From Dyadobacter sp. SG02 (GTDB taxonomy: Bacteria > Bacteroidota > Bacteroidia > Cytophagales > Spirosomataceae): a stretch of 64,000 nt of DNA. Under the pieces are notes generated by a model. That model was not told where the DNA came from, made no database searches, and saw nothing but the letters and a program-made list of their open reading frames with translations. A program made the position numbers and the translations under genes. Positions 54,582 through 62,956 of the stretch are shown here, one piece after another (position 1 is the stretch's first letter; each line of letters opens with the position of its first letter). Where the stretch lies: positions 186,001 to 250,000 of the forward strand of contig NZ_FNYL01000011.1 in NCBI RefSeq assembly GCF_900109045.1, in the 5' to 3' direction.

Positions 54582-55469
54582 TTACGCATTCTTTTTAATG
54601 CCCGTGTACCACTTGCCCATCGACGTTTCCAGGAAATCCTCCGATTCGTGGTGGTCGGTCGAAAGGCTTACGTGCTCCCACGCTTCCATTTCCGCCGTCC
54701 GTGCCGCGTCGGCGCTCTTCAATATACCGATGGCCTCACTACCGAGTACGAGGTGCACAGGCGGCGCGGGGTGCGCCGCGAGGGCTACCATCACATCCGC
54801 TGCCCTTTCAGGATCGCCTACCGGGACGAATTTGCCGGATTTGAAATAATCGGTACGTTGGTTCACCATTTCATAGCCTTCGATCTCACGGGCGTAAGTC
54901 ATGGACGCGCCGGCCCAGTCGGTACGGAAACCGCCCGGTTCCACGCTCGTCACGTGAATACCCAACGGCGCTACTTCTTTAGCCAATGCCTCCGTAAAGC
55001 CCCCTAACCCGAACTTGGCCGCCTGATACATCGTAAGTCCCGCATTACCCACCCGGCCACCTATCGAGCTGATCTGCAAAATGCGGCCGCTACCCTGCTT
55101 GCGCATATACGGCAACACGGCGCGGGTGATCTCGATCGGCGCGTAAAGATTTGTCTCCAACTGGCTGCGTACCTGCTCTTCGGTGTATGCCTCGGCTGCG
55201 CCGATAATACCGAAACCGGCATTATTCACCAGTACGTCGATCCGTCCGAAATGCGCCACGGCGTCGGCTACGGCGCGGTAAACCTGCTCGTAATCCGTCA
55301 CATCGAGTGAGATGGGATAAATCTGATCACCATATTCCGCTACCAGTTCATCCAGTTGCGCGGTATTCCGTGCTGTGGCTACCAATTTATCTCCGCTTTT
55401 CAAAACCGCTTCTGCAAGGTTGCGTCCCAATCCGCGGGAGCTGCCTGTAATAAACCATACTTTTGTCAT
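54582..55469 (-). CDS. Short-chain dehydrogenase/reductase
   Basis: 295 aa. Rossmann motif TGSSRGLGRNLAEA, NNAGFG, catalytic Ser in LQISSIGGRVG and YQAAKFG with Tyr and Lys. Subfamily resembles the SDRs of about 280-295 aa with an extended C-terminus. Co-transcribed with the AraC gene; substrate unknown. Confidence 0.93.
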   Translation of the reverse strand: MTKVWFITGSSRGLGRNLAEAVLKSGDKLVATARNTAQLDELVAEYGDQIYPISLDVTDYEQVYRAVADAVAHFGRIDVLVNNAGFGIIGAAEAYTEEQVRSQLETNLYAPIEITRAVLPYMRKQGSGRILQISSIGGRVGNAGLTMYQAAKFGLGGFTEALAKEVAPLGIHVTSVEPGGFRTDWAGASMTYAREIEGYEMVNQRTDYFKSGKFVPVGDPERAADVMVALAAHPAPPVHLVLGSEAIGILKSADAARTAEMEAWEHVSLSTDHHESEDFLETSMGKWYTGIKKNA

Positions 55470-55558
55470 TGTCTTAGTGTTTTAAGTACAATACAAAAGT
55501 ACCCGGTCCGCTTCGGTCCGGCTTTGTTGAAAAGCTCAGAGTTGCTTTGTTAAAAAGC

Positions 55559-56236
55559 TCACCGTTTTAATACATAAAAGAAGATCTCCGTACGGATCAC
55601 AAAGCCCAGCGATTCGTACACGCCTATCGCACGCGCATTGTCCGCCTTCACGTGCAGGAAAGGCTGCTCTCCGTTCTGCTGAATGCGATTTACCTGCCGG
55701 AGCAGCAAATGCCGCGCATAACCCTTGCCCAGGTGATCGGGATGGGTGCAAACCGCGCTGATCTCCGCGTAACCCTCGGGATGCATGCGTTGGCCGGCCA
55801 TCGCAACGAGCCTTCCGTCGTGGAAAATCCCTTCGTAATGGCCGAAACGGATCGTTTCCGTCGAGAATGGTCCCGGCGCGGTAAGGCTGGTCAATGCGAT
55901 CATTTCGGGGACGTGCTCCGTGGTAAGTGGAATGGTTACCGGGCCCTCTGATCCGGGACGGGCGGGGCCCTGGTAAAGCATCTGGTAGCCGGGTACCGCA
56001 GCCAGCAACTGCCACGGACGCGGAATTTCCACGTTTTCATTACTTACAAATATGACGTTGTTGTCAAACGGAATGGCTTCATGCAATGCCGGCAGGCCTT
56101 CCAGTGCCGGACCGTCCACTGCCGCGAAGGGCGAAACTTCCGGGAGAAAATAGGCTAGTCCATCCTGCACGTTTCCAAGCGTGCGATTGTGCGTGCGGAG
56201 CGCGTGCCAGGCGGGGTTGTCGAGGATTTGTTTCAT
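55559..56236 (-). CDS. GNAT-family N-acetyltransferase
   Basis: 225 aa. The C-terminal half is a FR47-like acetyltransferase fold: coenzyme A loop HLGKGYARHLLLRQV, then ARAIGVYESLGFVIRTE. The N-terminal half is a diverged second domain. Transfers acetyl from acetyl-CoA to an amine; acceptor unknown. Confidence 0.9.
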   Translation of the reverse strand: MKQILDNPAWHALRTHNRTLGNVQDGLAYFLPEVSPFAAVDGPALEGLPALHEAIPFDNNVIFVSNENVEIPRPWQLLAAVPGYQMLYQGPARPGSEGPVTIPLTTEHVPEMIALTSLTAPGPFSTETIRFGHYEGIFHDGRLVAMAGQRMHPEGYAEISAVCTHPDHLGKGYARHLLLRQVNRIQQNGEQPFLHVKADNARAIGVYESLGFVIRTEIFFYVLKR

Positions 56237-56563
56237 TTCAAATAATCAAATGCGCAGGCTGGTTTTTATCAGCTGCCTGTAAAGTCCAACAACCGGAGCA
56301 TTGCCTTTGTTACACATTTTAGAATAAAAACAAAAAAGGTGGCTGCTATGAAAAAGCAGCCACCTTTGCCAAAACACACGAAAACACTATTCGAAACAGA
56401 AGGCCGCAAAGCCACTTCATGCTACTCCAATACGGGCCTCAGACCCGTGTTTTGCATACGCAAAATTGAAATGACAAATATCCGAAAAGCGGAACCGAAT
56501 GGTCCGCACGATCTGTCCGAAGGTTAGGACAATCTGAACATCCTGTCCACTTCCCTTCACACG
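56237..56563. other. Non-coding stretch with a minus-strand terminator
   Basis: The only clear structure is the terminator at 56335-56367. The rest, including the weak ACGGG / CCCGT repeat at 56433-56449, shows no gene. It lies between the GNAT and AraC genes, both on the minus strand. Confidence 0.5.
56335..56367 (-). terminator. Intrinsic terminator
   Basis: Perfect 12-bp stem AAAGGTGGCTGC / GCAGCCACCTTT. On the minus strand it is followed by a T-rich tract (TTTGTTTTTATT), so it terminates transcripts from the AraC gene about 200 bases away. Confidence 0.85.
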
Positions 56564-57385
56564 CTAGCGGGCGCCCGCGCGGAATTCTTCTGGCGTGATT
56601 CCCGTCTGTTTTTTAAAGAAACGGGCAAAATAGGATTGGTCGCTAAACCCTAGTCCATAGGCAATTTCCTTCACTGAAAGCTGCCGGTGATACAGTTCGC
56701 GCTTCGCCTCGATGAGCATGAGGCGGTAAAGCAACTTACTGACGGTCGTCCTCATTTTTTCGCGGAGCAGCTCATTTACCCTTTTGGGTGTAAGACCGAT
56801 CTCCCGGGCATAGAATGCAGCCGATTTCTCCTGCCGGTAATGCATTTGCATTAGTTGGAAAAGCCTTACCAGCCGATGATCTTCCGCTCCTGCGATTTGA
56901 TGGTTATGTTTTCCGAAGCGGTAGAGATGGGTAAGAAATGCTGTGGTGTATTTCAAAAGCAGGGGAATGTCCGCAGTACCTTCGCATTCGAGCAATATAA
57001 GGTCGAAAAGGTGCATTAATGGTGCCTGCATTTCGTCCGGAATAGCAAAAGCTACATTCTCGAACGGCAGAAAAAGCCGGCGCAAATGCGGCTCTTCGAT
57101 GCGATCAAAAATATCGTGCGCGAATACGATCGTACGTGCGCGCGGGAGCATGGGCGCAGGAATGGAATGTACCTGATTGGGGCCGAGCAAAAACACTTCG
57201 TTGGCCTTTACAGGGAACGACTCGAAGTCGATGTGATGGGTACCGCCGGTTTCCGAAAACCATACAATGGCAAAGAAGCTGATACGATGGCTGAGGGCAT
57301 GATCGCCGAATGCGAGTCCACTGTCCGACGCCATAAAACGCGAATGCGGAAGTTCATGCAACGGGAAATCGGTAAGCTGTGCCAT
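56564..57385 (-). CDS. AraC-family transcriptional regulator
   Basis: About 273 aa from ATG 57385 (MAQLTDFPLHELPHSRFMAS); an ATG at 57442 would add 19 residues. The N-terminal cupin-like sensor (FESFPVKANEVFLLGPNQVH) precedes a C-terminal AraC domain (ELYHRQLSVKEIAYGLGFSD and SYFARFFKKQTGITPEEFRA). Stands alone. Confidence 0.9.
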   Translation of the reverse strand: MAQLTDFPLHELPHSRFMASDSGLAFGDHALSHRISFFAIVWFSETGGTHHIDFESFPVKANEVFLLGPNQVHSIPAPMLPRARTIVFAHDIFDRIEEPHLRRLFLPFENVAFAIPDEMQAPLMHLFDLILLECEGTADIPLLLKYTTAFLTHLYRFGKHNHQIAGAEDHRLVRLFQLMQMHYRQEKSAAFYAREIGLTPKRVNELLREKMRTTVSKLLYRLMLIEAKRELYHRQLSVKEIAYGLGFSDQSYFARFFKKQTGITPEEFRAGAR

Positions 57386-57466
57386 GTGCGGTAACTGCCT
57401 GTAATGTCGACGCGCCAGGGACATCCCCGGCGCGTCGCACAAATTTACATACCTGAAACCGCTCTA

Positions 57467-60400
57467 TCACTTTTTGACCAGCACTTTATGTGCTAGCTCG
57501 GAACCATCGGCGTGTTTGGACACCAGGATGTACATTCCGGGCGTCATGCCTCTCAGATCGATTTCGGTTTGCGCGGTGCCTCGCTGATACACCACCGCCC
57601 CGCTTGCCGAGATGAGTTTCAGGCTTTTGATCGCATTCGAAGAACTGGAACGGATGAAAAGCTTCTCGCTCGCCGGGTTAGGGAATACCGAAACGGTTTC
57701 TTCCGCATTGCCCTCCGGTTCTCCCTGCAAGGCCAGCCGGGAAGCCATATCTTCGGCGGGTGCCGGGGACACGCTCTTGCCCGCGACATACGCCTGCACG
57801 TAACGCCATGGGCCATACATCTGGCCCGTCAACGCGAGTGCGGGCTCGTATTTGACGCGCGCTCTCACCTTTGTATCAGGGTTCAGCTTGGTTACCAGTA
57901 CTTTCAGCTCTGTTCCCGCCGCGGTCAGATCGGTAAAACCCGGCTGCGAGCCCGTCGACTGAACACTGTTGCTGATCGGTGTATTAGGCTGGCTGGAAAA
58001 AGCTTGCCCATTACCCCTGGTTTCCCACACCAGTTTGCCTTTGTTCCGTCCCAGGAACGACCGGCTTTCAAGCCCTACTCCAAAGTTAGGCTGAGCGACA
58101 TTGGGCACATAGGGGTTTGCCATATCTGCATTATAGAGTCTCACACTACTCTGTTTACCTTGTAAAACATTGAACCAGAACTGATCCTGGTATTCGGCAC
58201 CCCCGTCATATATATTGACGCCGCCCACTTCCTGAACGATCCCGTCACGACCCGGAATACCGACGACCAGATCGGAAAACCCGTCACCGTTCACATCACC
58301 CGCGCCCGATACCGACGCGCCCATCTGGTCCAGCATGGCGTCACCCATGATCTCCCAGTTCGTCGGCGTTACACCGCCGTTAGGTCCGCCGGGGATCACG
58401 ATAAAACCGCCTCTCTGAGCTGACTGGTGGGATAATTTACTTTCACCCGCGATGACATCGCTGTAACCGTCCCCATTCACATCGCCGGCGCTTGCTACGG
58501 AAATGCCCAATGAAGCATTCGCCCAGCTACCCGGGAAAAAGCGCTTGTTGGCTTCGGTAAAGCCGCCCGATGCCCCGAGGTATATTGCCACCGCCCCTTC
58601 TTTCGACCCGCCACGGTCAGGAAGACCGATCACCGCGTCGTTGAAACCGTCTCCGTTCACATCGCCGGCAGCAGCCACCGAAGTCCCGAAATGCACATTT
58701 GCCAGGTCGTTCTTGAAATAGGTGGTCGTATTGTCGACGCCTGTCGAAGAGCCGTAATAAATCCATGCGGCACCACCTTCTACTCCCGCGGTATTGGTTG
58801 TCGGCGCACCCACGATCAGGTCGCCATAGCCATCGCCATTGGTATCGCCCAGCCCTGCGACCGACGTTCCCATGCTTGCATTGATGTTTTTACCCGGCAA
58901 AACTTTGGGTACCGTACCGACACCGGTGGGTGAGCCGTAGTACACGTAGGCCGCGCCCCGTGTTTCGTTCACCACTTTGTACTTGGGCGCACCTACGACA
59001 ATATCCGCGTAATTATCGCCATTGAGATCGCCTGCACCGCTTACCGACGTTCCGTATTTTGTTCCTCCCAGCGGCTCCAAAAGCACCTGGAAGTTAACCA
59101 TGTCGATTCCGGTTGCGGTGCCGAAGTAGATCCGCACCTCGCCGCCATTAACGGCATTGCCGAAATGCGGATTTCCGATCACGACATCGGCAAAGCCGTC
59201 CCCGTTCACATCCCCTGCCCCGGCTACCGCCCGGCCGAATGGTATCTTCGTCAATTTCTGTGAAACATTGTACTGAGGTGCCCTGATCCCCTCGATCGAT
59301 CCGTAGAGAATGCAGCTCTCACCCGCGAGAAGCGGATCGGTCCCCGGCGCATTGATGATGATGTCGTCGAAGCCATCGGCATTGATATCACCTGCATTAG
59401 CCACTCCTGATCCGGACTTGTGCACATACACCGAGTCTATAATCATGTTTTTGGCTGCGGTATGCCCCACGACGCCTCCGCCATGGTAAATCAGCGCGGT
59501 ACCTTCGTCGGTTTGGCCATTATCGTAAGCATATGCTCCTATCACCACATCGCTGAAACCGTCGCCGTTCACATCCCCCGCCGAAGCCACGGCAGTCCCC
59601 ATCCATGCATTTTCCTGCTGTCCCGAAAAGACCGCATTTCTGACCGGGAAGTTTTTCGTGGAGTTACCGTAATAGAGAAAAGCAGCTCCTTCATTGGTCT
59701 TGGTAATGGTATAATACCTTGCACCAATAATGAAATCGCCATATCCGTCGCCATTGACGTCACCCGCGCCTGCCACGGCCCACCCGAACTGGCCCTCTTT
59801 CTGGTATCCCATGAACGTCCGCTTATCGCCGATAATCTGCCCCTGTGTGGAGCCGAAATACAAGAACGCGGCCCCCTCGTTGGTCTGGCTTTGCTTATAT
59901 TGGTACGCGCCCATCAGCACGTCGGAAAAGCCGTCGCCATTGACATCGCCGATCGTAGCTACGGAATGCCCCAGGCGCGCATCGATCTGGTCGGCTTCTA
60001 CTTTAAATGGATTGGCGGTAATGAGCCCACCTGCGCCTCCCCTGTACACAAAAACCGCTCCTTCATAAAGCTCGCCGTTGCTGTACAACCTCGCGCCGAC
60101 TAATACATCGCTGAAACCGTCGGCATTGAGGTCTCCGGCCGACGATACTGCGTAGCCCATCATGGCACCGGCCTGGTTTGCTTCCAGCACTACTGCACCC
60201 GCGCCGGCACCGGCTGCACTGCCGTAGTAAAGGAAAGCCGCGCCTTCATTGTTCTGACCATTGTCGTACTGATGTGCGCCCGCGAGGATATCGCTGTACC
60301 CGTCGCCGTTGACGTCCCCGGCCATTGCCACGGAAATACCGAAATTCGCGCCATCCTGATTGATTTCCAGCACCTGATTGGGATTGGTATTGAGGCCGCC

Positions 60401-61522
60401 GCCACCGCCGAAGTACACGAACACCGCGCCTTCATCGTTTTGTCCGGCATCGTAGTACGGTGCGCCCACGAGCACATCGCTGTACCCGTCCTTGTTCAGG
60501 TCGCCCGCGCTGGATACCGACGTACCGGCCTGCGCATTCGCCTGGTTGCTTTGTAGAATCGTTGCGGCAAGGCTCAACCCTCCGGCGGTTCCGGGGAACA
60601 GGAATGCCGCGCCTTCATCGGACTGCCCGTTATCGTATTTGGGTGCTCCGATGATCACATCGCTGTATCCGTCGCCGTTCACATCGCCGGCACTGGATAC
60701 CGAGTAACCCACCCAGGCATGGTACTGGTGGATTTCCAGCCTTTTGTTGGCCGAAGCCGGTCCTCCTCCGACGATCGGATCGATCGTTACCGGGAATGCC
60801 GCATGTTCCACATCCGTAATGATCTCGATCTGATTGCCGGTGTAGGCCAGGGTCGCGTCGAGGATTTGCCCGTTGGCATCCCAGCATTTCAAGCCGTTGT
60901 AAACGAGCTCTTCGGAACGGGCGCCGTCGATAACTTTGGTTATAAAGCGAAGTTCATTTTCACCTTCATCCAAAACCTTCGCGCCCGAAACAGCCAGCTT
61001 CACGGCCAACGATTTGACTCCCCCGGGAGCACTCCGGATGATGAAATTCTGGCGGACGCCATTTTCATTGTTAATAAACTCTTCTGAAAAATCGCCGTGA
61101 TCAATGACCACTTTATTTTCAGAACTGCTTACGCGCCCGTCCCGCGACACCGCGTAAAGCAATTTACCATCACCAAAAACCCCTTGATTTACGAGTTTCA
61201 ATGTAAAATCCGAACCTGTCGAATCCACCCGTTTTTGGAGCGTCAATGCCCCGGGCGCATAGGTAGCGCGCAGGTTTTGATGGCGGTTAGGGCTTTGGAA
61301 AACACCCGTCCGTTCGTCGAAAGTAATGTGGTATTCGCTGGTGGCAATCACGTCCCTGATACCGGACAACGCGCTATCGGGCAGTGTCACGCCGTCTTTT
61401 GCGATTGCCGGTATTTCGGGCGTCAGGGTGCTTGTAATGGTGAGCGTTTCTTGAATGTTTTTGTGAAACAAAAGACCCAGTGTCAATAGAGAAACGAAGA
61501 GGAATTTGTAGTAATTTTTCAT
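57467..61522 (-). CDS. Giant T9SS-secreted FG-GAP repeat protein
   Basis: About 1351 aa from ATG 61522 (MKNYYKFLFVSLLTLGLLFH); an ATG at 61576 lies in front of the signal peptide. After about 240 residues come some 14 FG-GAP/integrin-alpha-like repeats of about 58-60 residues (pattern SAGDVNGDGYSDVIIGAP, Ca-binding DxNxDGxxD). Together they probably form two seven-bladed propellers. A C-terminal type A sorting domain (VFPNPASEKLFIRSSSSN ... HKVLVKK) marks it for T9SS. A calcium-stabilised adhesin or polysaccharide-binding protein on the cell surface is likely; the ligand is unknown. Confidence 0.92.
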   Translation of the reverse strand: MKNYYKFLFVSLLTLGLLFHKNIQETLTITSTLTPEIPAIAKDGVTLPDSALSGIRDVIATSEYHITFDERTGVFQSPNRHQNLRATYAPGALTLQKRVDSTGSDFTLKLVNQGVFGDGKLLYAVSRDGRVSSSENKVVIDHGDFSEEFINNENGVRQNFIIRSAPGGVKSLAVKLAVSGAKVLDEGENELRFITKVIDGARSEELVYNGLKCWDANGQILDATLAYTGNQIEIITDVEHAAFPVTIDPIVGGGPASANKRLEIHQYHAWVGYSVSSAGDVNGDGYSDVIIGAPKYDNGQSDEGAAFLFPGTAGGLSLAATILQSNQANAQAGTSVSSAGDLNKDGYSDVLVGAPYYDAGQNDEGAVFVYFGGGGGLNTNPNQVLEINQDGANFGISVAMAGDVNGDGYSDILAGAHQYDNGQNNEGAAFLYYGSAAGAGAGAVVLEANQAGAMMGYAVSSAGDLNADGFSDVLVGARLYSNGELYEGAVFVYRGGAGGLITANPFKVEADQIDARLGHSVATIGDVNGDGFSDVLMGAYQYKQSQTNEGAAFLYFGSTQGQIIGDKRTFMGYQKEGQFGWAVAGAGDVNGDGYGDFIIGARYYTITKTNEGAAFLYYGNSTKNFPVRNAVFSGQQENAWMGTAVASAGDVNGDGFSDVVIGAYAYDNGQTDEGTALIYHGGGVVGHTAAKNMIIDSVYVHKSGSGVANAGDINADGFDDIIINAPGTDPLLAGESCILYGSIEGIRAPQYNVSQKLTKIPFGRAVAGAGDVNGDGFADVVIGNPHFGNAVNGGEVRIYFGTATGIDMVNFQVLLEPLGGTKYGTSVSGAGDLNGDNYADIVVGAPKYKVVNETRGAAYVYYGSPTGVGTVPKVLPGKNINASMGTSVAGLGDTNGDGYGDLIVGAPTTNTAGVEGGAAWIYYGSSTGVDNTTTYFKNDLANVHFGTSVAAAGDVNGDGFNDAVIGLPDRGGSKEGAVAIYLGASGGFTEANKRFFPGSWANASLGISVASAGDVNGDGYSDVIAGESKLSHQSAQRGGFIVIPGGPNGGVTPTNWEIMGDAMLDQMGASVSGAGDVNGDGFSDLVVGIPGRDGIVQEVGGVNIYDGGAEYQDQFWFNVLQGKQSSVRLYNADMANPYVPNVAQPNFGVGLESRSFLGRNKGKLVWETRGNGQAFSSQPNTPISNSVQSTGSQPGFTDLTAAGTELKVLVTKLNPDTKVRARVKYEPALALTGQMYGPWRYVQAYVAGKSVSPAPAEDMASRLALQGEPEGNAEETVSVFPNPASEKLFIRSSSSNAIKSLKLISASGAVVYQRGTAQTEIDLRGMTPGMYILVSKHADGSELAHKVLVKK

Positions 61523-61843
61523 TGGCATTTTTGGATACAAATAGTTGTTAACCAGTTCAGACAAAATCAAATACATTGATTTCGACGAAGGTAATTGCTG
61601 CCAATTTTACTACCGTAATCTTATTATGTAGCGGTCAATAAACTGATAATCCGGGTTATAATGCATTGCAAGGATTTCGTAATTGCATCCGGAGATATTA
61701 ACCGGATACAGTCACGTCCAAAAACAAAACCGGTCATTTTCTGTACCGCAATGGTCTTTCAAAACCAGAAATGCCCCGTATATGGAAACGGGTAAGTAAG
61801 GTGATTTCGGTCGTTGCCGGCTATGGATCGGCCGCGTTGGGCA
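61523..61843. other. Intergenic region upstream of the FG-GAP gene
   Basis: Contains the promoter region of the giant gene but no clear TAnnTTTG box; I see no gene or repeat. Confidence 0.4.
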
Positions 61844-62554
61844 TTAATTCAGGTTCAAACCGACGGTCAAACCGAGGTAAGGTTTTCCCTGGTAAATCCA
61901 GTATTGCCTGTTTTTATCAAGAAGGTGGTCGAAGCCCAGCGCCAGCCCGAAATTCAGCTTTTCGACGCCCATTAAAACACACAATGCCTTCGACCAGATA
62001 AACCCGTCATATTCGACATTGATATTATCGTTCGTCACCCACGGGTTCATGGGCGTAACCCCGACGCCGGTGGCCAATCCCGCCGAAAATCCCAAGTGTG
62101 TCACCCTTTGACTAACCTTACCGATCGGATTACTTTTATAAGATAATTCATAGGTATCATTCCGATAACCCAGATACAATGCGCCATTAAGGTGATTACT
62201 CAATTGTGGAGTGAATGAGTGGGTCGAAGGGCGGTATTTAAAAGGTATGGTGAGCACATCGAGGTCGAAAGTATTTTTCCAGTATTTGCTCGCGGCAATT
62301 TCCTTATCGACAGCCGTGCCCGGAAAAATCTTTGGCTTCAAACTTTTGCGATCCGGCCTGGCCGTTCTCCACCCGGCCCCTAACCGGTATACCAAAACCG
62401 AATCCTCTGTATTCTCGATGTAAACCGACGTTTTTCGGCCATCCTCTTTTGTTTTGTATACGCCGTCGGTCAGCTTGTATTTGGGGCTGTCTTTCAATGC
62501 GCGGCATGATGAGAACAACGCTAACAAGGGCAGAAAAAGTAGTGTTTTATTCAT
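61844..62554 (-). CDS. Lipoprotein of unknown function
   Basis: 236 aa with a lipobox near residue 17 (LLALFSSCR). The body is beta-rich with alternating aromatic residues, and its end YWIYQGKPYLGLTVGLNLN resembles an outer-membrane barrel strand. I do not recognise a family. It lies between the FG-GAP gene and the lanthipeptide-like precursor, all on the minus strand. Confidence 0.75.
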   Translation of the reverse strand: MNKTLLFLPLLALFSSCRALKDSPKYKLTDGVYKTKEDGRKTSVYIENTEDSVLVYRLGAGWRTARPDRKSLKPKIFPGTAVDKEIAASKYWKNTFDLDVLTIPFKYRPSTHSFTPQLSNHLNGALYLGYRNDTYELSYKSNPIGKVSQRVTHLGFSAGLATGVGVTPMNPWVTNDNINVEYDGFIWSKALCVLMGVEKLNFGLALGFDHLLDKNRQYWIYQGKPYLGLTVGLNLN

Positions 62555-62618
62555 ATAGATCCGGGGAAACTGTGCACGTGTAAATTATCATTAAAGATAT
62601 GTGCCAGGGCTACAAACG

Positions 62619-62656
62619 CCGCTGCCGGAATTTCTTAAAAGAGATTCCGGCAGCGG
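62619..62656 (-). terminator. Perfect 13-bp hairpin behind the lanthipeptide-like gene
   Basis: CCGCTGCCGGAAT / ATTCCGGCAGCGG with a 12-base loop; its minus-strand exit is only mildly T-rich (CGTTTG). Probably the terminator of the small precursor gene. Confidence 0.7.
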
Positions 62657-62681
62657 TAATTTAGCGATGATGGATAGCCTG

Positions 62682-62834
62682 TTAAATCAGGATCGTTCTG
62701 CATGACATGGTGCTGTGCGTGGTATCTACCTGTATAAAATCCTTGTTGCCACCGGTTTTGGATATGCCATTGAGCCGCGCTACTGTGAATTTGACCAATT
62801 GAAGTTTTGTCTGGGTTGATGCTTGCGTTTTCAT
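62682..62834 (-). CDS. Putative class I lanthipeptide-like RiPP precursor, 50 aa
   Basis: The start is ATG 62834. The leader-like part KTQASTQTKLQLVKFTVARL resembles leaders of Bacteroidota class I lanthipeptide precursors (K-x-L-x-K-x-TV-A-x-L-N). A GG pair at residues 28-29 (KTGG) could mark the leader end. The proposed core, NKDFIQVDTTHSTMSCRTIL, holds five Thr/Ser in its middle and one Cys. A LytS-type kinase gene adjoins on the same strand and a 13-bp hairpin follows. No LanB/LanC gene is seen in the window; the cluster may continue past its right edge. Confidence 0.7.
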   Translation of the reverse strand: MKTQASTQTKLQLVKFTVARLNGISKTGGNKDFIQVDTTHSTMSCRTILI

Positions 62835-62956
62835 AGGGTTGGTTATCGTTTAAAAGTGATTAATACCCTGAAATAAGAGGACAAAAACCTTCTATTTAAA
62901 CTTTTTATACCAACGTGAGCCAACGTTCGACCAAAGTGTAAATCTCTTCGCGCAGG

